From Candidatus Fermentithermobacillaceae bacterium (GTDB lineage Bacteria; Bacillota; Sulfobacillia; Fermentithermobacillales; Fermentithermobacillaceae), in the NCBI GenBank assembly GCA_012842105.1, contig DUTL01000200.1, forward strand, positions 1-25,543: a DNA stretch of 25,543 nucleotides. Direction: 5' to 3'. Of the stretch, positions 7,487-13,764 are shown one piece after another (the first letter of the stretch is position 1; the number at the start of each line of letters is the position of its first letter). The notes under the pieces were generated by a model. That model had not been told where the DNA came from and ran no database searches. It saw only the letters and a program-made list of their open reading frames with translations. Made by a program: the position numbers and the translations under genes.

Positions 7487-8497
7487 TTAAAACAACTTCC
7501 GCCCGGTAGGATCGGCCAGCAGCGAAAGCCCCATTTTTTCTTTGGCGCGCTTAAGCACCTGAGAACTCACCCGGTTTGCCTTTTCGGCCCCTTGTTTGAG
7601 AATTTCCGGGAGTTGTTCGGAATCATCATAGTACTTGTACCGCTCCTGTATTGGCACAAGAGCCTGAATGATCACATCAGCAAGTTCTTTTTTGAAATCA
7701 GCATACCCTCTGCCTTCAAAGTGCTTTTCAATCTCGGAAAATCCCTTTCCCGTACATAATGAGTAAATGGTTATCAGATTAGCTATCGCAGGCTTGTCTT
7801 CAGGAGAGTATACTATCTCACGCCCGGAATCTGTTACAGCCCTGCGTATCTTACCTGCAATTTCGTCTTTTGAATCAGAAAGGCTTATGTACCCCAATGG
7901 GTTAGGATCGGATTTTGACATTTTCTTGTAGGGATCTTGCAGAGACTTGATTCTGGCCCCAAACTCGGGAATTATGGGCACAGGTATCTTAAAGGCCTCC
8001 CCGTAACGGCTGTTAAACCGCTCTGCAACGTCTCTGCACAGTTCAACGTGTTGCTTTTGGTCTTCGCCTACCGGAACTACATCGGCATCGTATAAAAGGA
8101 TATCAGCAGCCATCAAAACCGGGTAAGTAAACAGGCCTGACGATACTGACTCTTTTCCTTCTGACTTGTCTTTGAACTGGGTCATTCTTGATAATTCGCC
8201 GAAGGTAGACACGCACTCCAGCAGCCACGAAAGCTCTGCATGGCAAGGAACGTCTGATTGAACGAATAGCGTGGCCTTCTCAGGATCAAGCCCTGAAGCA
8301 AGATAGTAAAGTGCAGTGTCCTTTATCCGCCCGGGCAATTCCTTTGGATCTTGATACACGGTTATTGCATGTAGATCTACAATGCAATAATAACAGTCAT
8401 ATTCATTCTGGAACTCTGTAAACCTTCTGATTGCACCGAAGTAGTTCCCCAGGTGCAAAACGCCTGACGGCTGAACGCCTGAAAATGCTTTTTTCAA
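7487..8497 (-). CDS. trpS: Tryptophan--tRNA ligase
   Basis: A 336-residue class I aminoacyl-tRNA synthetase that charges tRNA(Trp) with tryptophan. The N-terminal ATP site is GVQPSGVLHLGNYFGAI with the HIGH-equivalent HLGN at 15-18. The tryptophan pocket and dimer region follow (TYPVLMAADILLYDADVVPV at 124-143, then GEDQKQHVEL), and KMSKS is at 192-196. Length and motif spacing are normal for bacterial TrpRS. I start it at TTG 8497, since GGAGGG lies six bases upstream and the family begins MKKAFSG; an upstream in-frame ATG at 8617 would add 40 residues of unlike composition. A 10-bp palindrome (8520-8529) lies 23 bases before the start. I found no convincing T-box leader. Confidence 0.96.
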   Translation of the reverse strand: MKKAFSGVQPSGVLHLGNYFGAIRRFTEFQNEYDCYYCIVDLHAITVYQDPKELPGRIKDTALYYLASGLDPEKATLFVQSDVPCHAELSWLLECVSTFGELSRMTQFKDKSEGKESVSSGLFTYPVLMAADILLYDADVVPVGEDQKQHVELCRDVAERFNSRYGEAFKIPVPIIPEFGARIKSLQDPYKKMSKSDPNPLGYISLSDSKDEIAGKIRRAVTDSGREIVYSPEDKPAIANLITIYSLCTGKGFSEIEKHFEGRGYADFKKELADVIIQALVPIQERYKYYDDSEQLPEILKQGAEKANRVSSQVLKRAKEKMGLSLLADPTGRKLF

Positions 8498-8610
8498 AGT
8501 CTGCCCTCCTGTTGATCTTGCGCCGGCGCGGTAATCCTCAGTGCCCCTGCAGCCAGCCTGCTTCTGTTTAAGCCCCTGAACCCACCGGATTCTCTGAACG
8601 CCTTTAATGA

Positions 8611-8817
8611 ATGTCACCTAAAATATCTGCATATTACTACATTATGCACATAATCGGTGTGGTCGTTTCAATTATTATAGGTGTCTACACCCTATCCTGG
8701 TCGTGGATATTGCTAAAAGACAATAACCGCGCCGGTGCAGCCTGGTCATTTTTGCTGGCCATAAGTTCCGTGGCTGCGTCTCTTTACTACTTCATTCAAC
8801 ACGGATTTTTTCCCTAA
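8611..8817 (+). CDS. Small two-helix membrane protein
   Basis: This 68-residue frame has two clear hydrophobic helices (about residues 11-34 and 43-62) separated by a basic, polar loop KDNNRAGAA, and it ends in HGFFP. The hydrophobic pattern is that of a real small membrane protein and vaguely recalls the CLC_0170-type clostridial family, but I do not recognise it with certainty. It is divergent from trpS, with 113 bases between the starts. No ribosome binding site is visible before ATG 8611 or the in-frame ATG 8644, which lowers confidence. Function unknown. Confidence 0.45.
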   Translation: MSPKISAYYYIMHIIGVVVSIIIGVYTLSWSWILLKDNNRAGAAWSFLLAISSVAASLYYFIQHGFFP

Positions 8818-8939
8818 TAGGAATTAGTTTGCCCATTTCCTACTAATCCGGGGCTGCATGCAACAACCCCTCACAACACGACTCCCCCCCTCAAGAGCGT
8901 TTCAACTTGCATACCTTGATTATAGATGAGATTCACCAA

Positions 8940-8968
8940 GAGAAAAAGCCCGGGGCCAGCCCCAGGCT
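8940..8968 (-). terminator. Rho-independent terminator downstream of the luxR-like gene
   Basis: On the minus strand GCCTGGGG (8967-8960), loop CTGG, CCCCGGGC (8955-8948) form an 8-bp stem with one mismatch, followed directly by TTTTTCTC (8947-8940). It lies about 80 bases after the luxR-like stop and probably ends that transcript. Confidence 0.75.
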
Positions 8969-9048
8969 AGGTTGTAGCTGTCGCATATCGGGGGGTGATC
9001 TGCGGCAACCATTACATCTCATTGACATAATCGAGCCAAGGCTCATTT

Positions 9049-9732
9049 TTATGTAGGACCAAAAGGCCCATTTCCCCACGACAAAAGGCCCTTGACTACA
9101 GCCATTGCTGCTTGAGTCCTATCCCGGACCCCCAACTTCTTGTAGGCACTGTAAAGGTGGTTTTTCACAGTCTTTTCGCTGATAAACAGCTCTTTTGCTA
9201 TCGCCCTGTTAGACATGCCCCGGGCCACAAGTTTGAGGGCCTCCAGTTCCCTTTCGCTAAGCTTGTTTACATCAGAAACCGTTGCTTCGGTGTTCCTGAG
9301 AATGTCATCAAGAAATGATGCATTGGAGGATGCCAGCCTATCCATGATTGAAGATGAGATATACAAATCGTTTCTCGAAGCTGCTGAGACAGCTGTAACA
9401 ATCTGATCATTGGTTGCGTGTTCGTCAACAAACGCAAATACACCGGCCCTGCAGAACTCAATAATGCTAAAAACCTCCAAGTCCTGAGCCATCAACATAA
9501 AACTGGAAACCTCGTATCTTTTTTTAAGCATGGACAGGCTTCTTAGGGCCGGACGCTTTTCAGAACTGTTACTGCAAAGCACAATGACATCGTAATTGAC
9601 TGCAGTGGATCGCCTGGAACACGCTGCAATTGCGCCGGCGTACCACAAACGCACATTTTCATTGTCCTGAAAAATAGCCTGGAATCCTTTTCGCCATAAG
9701 GGTTTCTCTACTGCAATTAGAACGTTAAGCAT
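9049..9732 (-). CDS. LuxR-type DNA-binding regulator with a degenerate receiver domain
   Basis: The protein has 227 residues. Residues 1-125 have the receiver-domain outline of NarL/FixJ response regulators (MLNVLIAVEKPLWRKGFQAI aligns with the usual VLIVDDHPLVREGL). The phosphorylation residues are all changed: the acidic pair is V8-E9, the phospho-acceptor position is C53 (YDVIVLC), the conserved Thr/Ser is M81 and the conserved Lys is E104. Residues 158-215 are an intact GerE/LuxR helix-turn-helix: LSERELEALKLVARGMSN, then AIAKELFISEKTVKNHLYSA. It should bind DNA but not accept phosphate. ATG 9732 has GGAGG six bases upstream. It lies 51 bases after the PilT-like gene with a hairpin in the gap, and is followed by a terminator. 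No histidine kinase is nearby. Targets unknown. Confidence 0.88.
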   Translation of the reverse strand: MLNVLIAVEKPLWRKGFQAIFQDNENVRLWYAGAIAACSRRSTAVNYDVIVLCSNSSEKRPALRSLSMLKKRYEVSSFMLMAQDLEVFSIIEFCRAGVFAFVDEHATNDQIVTAVSAASRNDLYISSSIMDRLASSNASFLDDILRNTEATVSDVNKLSERELEALKLVARGMSNRAIAKELFISEKTVKNHLYSAYKKLGVRDRTQAAMAVVKGLLSWGNGPFGPT

Positions 9733-9741
9733 GAAATGCCT

Positions 9742-9762
9742 CCAGTGAAAAGGTCTCACTGG
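9742..9762 (-). repeat. Inverted repeat abutting the luxR-like ribosome binding site
   Basis: CCAGTGA (9742-9748) and TCACTGG (9756-9762) form a perfect 7-bp stem with a 7-base loop. In the mRNA the last two G residues of the stem are the first two of the GGAGG ribosome binding site of the luxR-like gene. It could limit translation as RNA or serve as a DNA operator. Confidence 0.6.
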
Positions 9763-9783
9763 TATCATCGAATAAAAACCTGC

Positions 9784-10794
9784 TTAGATAAGACCCCCAC
9801 CGGACAAACGTCTTTTGCTCTTCTCCAACGTTTCCATTCCGTACTTCTCACCCGCTGCGATAAGATCCTGGATTTGCAGAAATTTACCTTCTCTCAAGAG
9901 GTTTTTTACAGGCTGGGTCCCCACAAGGAATTCAGTGGCCGGGACCGGGGAGCCTGCTCCCTGGACAAGTTCTTGATATACAGCGCCGGTAAACACCTGG
10001 GAAAGCCGTGAAGCAAATTCCCGGCGCAAACCGGAGCCTACGGTGTTAACCAGTTTCTCCAACCCATAGGTAGTACCTACACACTGCGTTGTCAGGAAAA
10101 CACTTGCTCCATTTTCCGCTGCCAGTACAGCCTGCCAAAGCAAGCCTTCTTCCGCCTGTAAATCAAAAGCGATGACATCAGCTCCCATTGGAGCCAGGAT
10201 TGCAGTCATCTCACACACGTCATCCAGATACGCCGTTTCAATCTGGTTCACAAAGGATTTGCAGGGGGCCAGCAGATATTCGGCAACCTCAGAAATCCAA
10301 AGAACATGCTTGCAGGAGCTCTCATTCACCTGTTGCAGCATGGAAGCCAGTGTCGTGGTCTTTCCTGAACGCGGTTTTCCGCAGACCAGGAATATACCTG
10401 AGTTTGCACATGCATAATCCAAAACTGCCCTGGAAAGGTTCAGACTATCAAGGCCGGGCAACTCCCCGGGCAGCATATGCAGTGCAATGGAAGGCCCTTT
10501 GACTGTGCTCACAAGATCAACCCTGCACCTTGCGCCCTGGCCCATGGGAAACGCAAAACGGGCAAAACCTGTAGAATCGAACTTTTTCTTGTGGAACGCA
10601 GGCGCTTTTCTGTCAATGAACTCCTGTACCTGCCCTTTGTTAATAGCCGAATCGCCAAAAGGCACTAGATCTTGCAAACCTACCCTGACAAAAGGCCTGC
10701 TCTCCATTGTTATGTAAAGATAAGACGCACCATGTCTAAAACCGGCCTCGGCAACATGGTAAATGTAGGGCTTCCCCGGTTCGGCATTTGACAC
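9784..10794 (-). CDS. PilT/GspE-like ATPase with lost catalytic motifs
   Basis: This 336-residue protein follows PilT from end to end: an N-terminal PAS-like domain (about 1-110), a RecA-like core and the C-terminal pattern seen in PilT (FLVGTQPVKNLLREGKFLQI, then GMETLEKS). Walker A is intact as GKPRSGKT (139-146). The other hallmarks are not: the Asp box IEDPIEY reads ISEVAEY (167-172 region), the Walker B VILVGEMRD reads VIAFDLQAE so the catalytic Glu aligns with Leu, and the His box TLHTN reads TTQCV. It may bind nucleotide but is unlikely to hydrolyse it like a pilus motor. GTG 10794 has AGGGAGGT seven bases upstream. No pilin, PilC or other type IV pilus gene lies in the window. It sits between yqeG and the luxR-like gene, apparently in one operon. 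Confidence 0.82.
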   Translation of the reverse strand: MSNAEPGKPYIYHVAEAGFRHGASYLYITMESRPFVRVGLQDLVPFGDSAINKGQVQEFIDRKAPAFHKKKFDSTGFARFAFPMGQGARCRVDLVSTVKGPSIALHMLPGELPGLDSLNLSRAVLDYACANSGIFLVCGKPRSGKTTTLASMLQQVNESSCKHVLWISEVAEYLLAPCKSFVNQIETAYLDDVCEMTAILAPMGADVIAFDLQAEEGLLWQAVLAAENGASVFLTTQCVGTTYGLEKLVNTVGSGLRREFASRLSQVFTGAVYQELVQGAGSPVPATEFLVGTQPVKNLLREGKFLQIQDLIAAGEKYGMETLEKSKRRLSGGGLI

Positions 10795-10830
10795 ACTTAG
10801 TACCTCCCTCTCACACACTGCTGGCACGGG

Positions 10831-11376
10831 TCATTTCCCAATACCCATATGCATTTTCACCAGCCTTTCAAGCAACCTCATAATTCTGGTGCCTGCAAAC
10901 TCCCTGTGCCCAATGCGCTCAACCAGCACTGTGTGGCAACCCACCAGGTTCCCTCCAAGTACATCGGTAAAAATCTGATCACCAATAACACACGTCTCAT
11001 GTGGCTTTGAATCAAGCAATTCAAGGGCTTTCCTGAAAAATCGTGAAACAGGCTTTCTTGCTCCCACAACCAGTTTGGTATTCAGCGTACGGGACAATTC
11101 CACAATGGTCGGGGCAGGCCTGGCATTTGTGAGGATTAAAGTCTTGAAGCCGTTGCCGTGAAGGGAGTCAAACCAACCGGCCAGTTGATCAGCTACCCTG
11201 TAATCCCGCCATGGAACAAGGGTATTGTCAAGATCTGTGACAACTGACGTAATCGCTCTTTCGGTAAGCCATTCAAAGGGCAAATCATATATCTTTTCCA
11301 GGTATAAAGACGGGGCAAGAACCCGCCTGATAGGCCTGGGGCTATATGTGATGTTGTTTGACACGTAACCAAACAC
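10831..11376 (-). CDS. yqeG: YqeG family HAD phosphatase
   Basis: This 181-residue protein of the HAD superfamily (subfamily IIIA) has all the family's motifs: motif I TDLDNTLVPW with the nucleophile and acid Asp residues, motif II LILTNA, a Lys in GARKPVSRFF, and motif III VIGDQIFTDVLGGNLVG with the metal-binding Asp. It resembles B. subtilis YqeG and the YqeG/GEP4 group; GEP4 is a mitochondrial phosphatidylglycerophosphate phosphatase, so that activity is possible but inferred. GTG 11376 is only one base after GGAGGG; an in-frame GTG at 11364, 11-13 bases downstream of the same site, is an alternative start. It is 106 bases after sigK. In other Bacillota yqeG usually heads a yqeH-aroE cluster, which is not the case here. 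Confidence 0.92.
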   Translation of the reverse strand: MFGYVSNNITYSPRPIRRVLAPSLYLEKIYDLPFEWLTERAITSVVTDLDNTLVPWRDYRVADQLAGWFDSLHGNGFKTLILTNARPAPTIVELSRTLNTKLVVGARKPVSRFFRKALELLDSKPHETCVIGDQIFTDVLGGNLVGCHTVLVERIGHREFAGTRIMRLLERLVKMHMGIGK

Positions 11377-11482
11377 CCCTCCCTATATTACCAAATCCCA
11401 CCCGGTAGTTAATCATACCCTGTAATGGATACCATAGGAAGAGATGCAGATCAAGCAAACTGTATGGTATTATCGCATGCAA

Positions 11483-12184
11483 TCACATTGCATAGGATTT
11501 GCATGCTTTAGCAAGCTTGGACAATGCCCGTTTTTCGATACGGCTCACATAAGAGCGGGAAATTCCCAGCATTCTGGCAATTTCTCTTTGAGTTTTCTGA
11601 AACCTGCCATCCAGCCCATACCGCAATTGCAGTACTTGCCTTTCCTTATCATCCAGAATGTCAAACCGGGCAAGTACGCTTTCGGCCTGAACCTTGGATG
11701 TAACCACATCCGCAACGTCAGGCTCTTGATCTCTGACGATGTCAATGTAGGATACTTCCCCATCGTCTGAATCTGAGGTGAGAGGTTCAAACAGGTGAAC
11801 TTCCCATCTGATGTTCTTGGTTGCCCTTAGATACATAAGGATCTCATTTTCAATGCACTTGGAAGCATACGTCGCCAGCCTGGTTCCTCTGTCCTGGCAA
11901 TAGGTATCGATGGCTTTCACAAGGCCTATACTTCCAATTGATATGAGATCTTCTATGTCCTGAGGGCTAGGGTCAAATTTCTTCACAATATGGGCCACCA
12001 ACCTCAGATTGTGCTCTACAAGCACATTTCTGCTGGCCATGTCTCCTTCTCTTACGCCATCCAAATACAGCTTCTCCTCAGTTTCAGAAAGGGGTTGGGG
12101 AAAATGGTTGCCTGTAAGATACCCGAAGCAACTCCGGGCCGCCTTCAAGAGAATGACAGCGATGCCCAAAAACAGTTCGTGCAC
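11483..12184 (-). CDS. sigK: RNA polymerase sporulation sigma factor SigK, uninterrupted
   Basis: This 233-residue sigma-70 factor drives the late mother-cell programme (coat, cortex, mother-cell lysis). The N-terminus GIAVILLKAARSCFGYLTGN resembles the hydrophobic pro-sequence of pro-SigK, which is cleaved at the membrane by SpoIVFB. After it come FPQPLSETEEKLYL, the region 2 block VEHNLRLVAHIVKKF, the polymerase- and -10-binding stretch EDLISIGSIGLVKAIDTY, and ATYASKCIENEILMYLRATK. The region 4 helix-turn-helix is TQREIARMLGISRSYVSRIE. The gene is intact, with no skin-type insertion. GTG 12184 has GGAGGG about nine bases upstream. A SigE-like promoter is visible upstream, as expected from B. 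subtilis. It lies between the TPR-CofE gene and yqeG. Confidence 0.95.
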   Translation of the reverse strand: MHELFLGIAVILLKAARSCFGYLTGNHFPQPLSETEEKLYLDGVREGDMASRNVLVEHNLRLVAHIVKKFDPSPQDIEDLISIGSIGLVKAIDTYCQDRGTRLATYASKCIENEILMYLRATKNIRWEVHLFEPLTSDSDDGEVSYIDIVRDQEPDVADVVTSKVQAESVLARFDILDDKERQVLQLRYGLDGRFQKTQREIARMLGISRSYVSRIEKRALSKLAKACKSYAM

Positions 12185-12215
12185 GCTTATGTTCCCTCCG
12201 GTAAAAGAGATTGAG

Positions 12216-12243
12216 CCTATTTGAGTACATCCATATAGTATTC
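12216..12243 (-). promoter_or_regulatory. Candidate SigE-type promoter of sigK
   Basis: On the minus strand GAATA (12243-12239) and CAAATAGG (12223-12216) are 15 bases apart and roughly resemble the SigE pattern (ATA at -35, CATA-type -10). Position and logic fit sigK, but the -10 match is partial. Confidence 0.28.
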
Positions 12244-12281
12244 AAACCGTCTCATCTCTGTGCGTGTCCCGAGGGAAGAAA

Positions 12282-13736
12282 TCATCTGCGGCCCTCTGCT
12301 CTGTCAGGGAGTGCTGCCGGTTGTATTCTTACCAGTACCACAGGGGTTTGCTGCTCTTGATTTCCTGCAGGATTGCTTGACATAACCTCTTCAAGCCAGG
12401 CAGGATTAACCCCTGAAGAGTAGCCTACAGCCCATGCCACCCCAAGATCGTTAGCATCAACAATGGAAGCCTCGCACTGCAATTCCCGGGCAATCTCCCT
12501 CGCCAGCCCCGAAGGGTCTTCCGGGCCCATAATCACATAGTAATCATAAGGCGGCAAACTGCCCAACACATCGTCGATTTGGCCTGCATCCTTGCCTCCA
12601 ACAATATAGAACCAACCTTTCTTGCCAATCAACTTGCCTGCTGCACCCGCTGCTGCAGCAAAGAGAGTTCTTACAGATCCAATCTCTTCCAGCAATACTT
12701 GCATTGACAAGGGGTTAGCCATAGGCGCAGCCCCGCCAAACGGAATGTCTTTCTGATCAACAAACCGCGAGAGGGTCTTTGCCAAAAAACCCGGTTCAAC
12801 TGCACCTTCCATGAATATGCGCCCTTCCATGAGGCCTGCAACACATGACGAAAGCGTTGCCACATCATCGGGCCTGGTATCAGTTACATACTGTTTCATT
12901 GCCTCAACGGGGTCATCATCTTCCACAAACAGCCGGGTTCTTACTGGTATGAGTGTAACACCTGCAGGAGGCACCTTGCCTCTCACAGGAATTGCAGGCA
13001 AATCCTCCTGGTGTCCGAACCCCAGGCCCTCCCACGCGCGCCTCAGAAGCAAGCTCCTGGGATATGCCTTTATTCCCAATGAAAGAACATTCCTGGCTTC
13101 TTCCCGGCGGCCCCTGTCAATTAAGCCTTTGGTGAGTATGTGAAATTCATGATCGTGGAAGTTAGACGATTCCAATTTGATGAATTCACCCAGGTGATCT
13201 ATGAGTTCGTCCTCCATGCCTTTTTCTTCAAGAATCCGGCATACCCGCTTATAAGCAACTTTAAGCGGATTCTTCTGATTGAACTCCTTGCATATGTTAA
13301 GCGCCTTTCGAAATGAATCAAAAGCACTGTCACTGTCTTTCAGAAAGAAATACTGCACATCGCCTATTAAAAGGTAAGGCCAGGGATTCTCAGGTTCAAG
13401 CTCAGATAGGTGCTGAGCTACGTTAAGCGCGCTTTGATATTGCTTATCTTTGATAAGCACATGAATCAAGAGCCGCCCGCACCGGAGTGAAGGCTTTTTC
13501 TCCAAAGCGTTCATGAGAAGGCTCCTGGCTTCGGGCCTCTTGCCGGAACGAATGAGCTGCTTGGCTGACATGTATACGACGTATGGATGGTCTCCGGGCC
13601 TTGCGTGTTTGGCAAATCCCTTTGATGCCACTGATTTGAAACCCAGCACGTCAAGAAACCATAGCCAGAAAATGACTGCTAAACCCACTGGAAAGAACCC
13701 CTTTCTGTTCAAACGTCTACTCACAAATGGTACCAT
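12282..13736 (-). CDS. Membrane-anchored TPR protein fused to a CofE-like (F420-0:glutamate ligase family) domain
   Basis: The protein has 484 residues. A single transmembrane helix spans about 14-33 after a basic start. Residues about 50-240 form TPR-like helix pairs (AKQLIRSGKRPEARSLLMNA, then QSALNVAQHLSELEPENPWP, AFDSFRKALNI). Residues about 258-470 match the CofE/F420-ligase-like family known from Bacillota: VTLIPVRTRLF, DDVATLSSCVAGLMEGR, EPGFLAKTLSRFV, AGKLIGKKGWFYIVG, PPYDYYVIMGP, ASIVDANDLG (424-432) and NPAGNQEQQTP. True CofE adds glutamate to coenzyme F420-0; no other F420 gene is visible here and the Bacillota branch has no role I know of. It probably faces the cytoplasm or mother cell, but topology is inferred. 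ATG 13736 lacks a clear ribosome binding site. It lies 28 bases after the PBP stop and ahead of sigK. Confidence 0.8.
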   Translation of the reverse strand: MVPFVSRRLNRKGFFPVGLAVIFWLWFLDVLGFKSVASKGFAKHARPGDHPYVVYMSAKQLIRSGKRPEARSLLMNALEKKPSLRCGRLLIHVLIKDKQYQSALNVAQHLSELEPENPWPYLLIGDVQYFFLKDSDSAFDSFRKALNICKEFNQKNPLKVAYKRVCRILEEKGMEDELIDHLGEFIKLESSNFHDHEFHILTKGLIDRGRREEARNVLSLGIKAYPRSLLLRRAWEGLGFGHQEDLPAIPVRGKVPPAGVTLIPVRTRLFVEDDDPVEAMKQYVTDTRPDDVATLSSCVAGLMEGRIFMEGAVEPGFLAKTLSRFVDQKDIPFGGAAPMANPLSMQVLLEEIGSVRTLFAAAAGAAGKLIGKKGWFYIVGGKDAGQIDDVLGSLPPYDYYVIMGPEDPSGLAREIARELQCEASIVDANDLGVAWAVGYSSGVNPAWLEEVMSSNPAGNQEQQTPVVLVRIQPAALPDRAEGRR

Positions 13737-13764
13737 ATGAATTCAGTGCGGTCTATGACGAGAT

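Noticed and set aside
8527..8537. T-box-like GGATTACCGCG on the minus strand before trpS
   Set aside because: Only the ACCGCG end resembles a T-box. The tRNA-pairing TGGN bulge, a Trp specifier loop and a terminator are not found, and the space is limited by the divergent small gene.
9033..9050. GAGC-CAAG-GCTC hairpin followed by ATTTTT as a plus-strand terminator
   Set aside because: The stem is 4-5 bp with a very small loop, and the only upstream plus-strand gene ends over 200 bases away. A far better terminator for the luxR-like gene lies at 8940-8968.
11429..11470. ATACCATA / TATGGTAT inverted repeat between sigK and yqeG
   Set aside because: The arms are 26 bases apart and A+T-rich; chance is a sufficient explanation.
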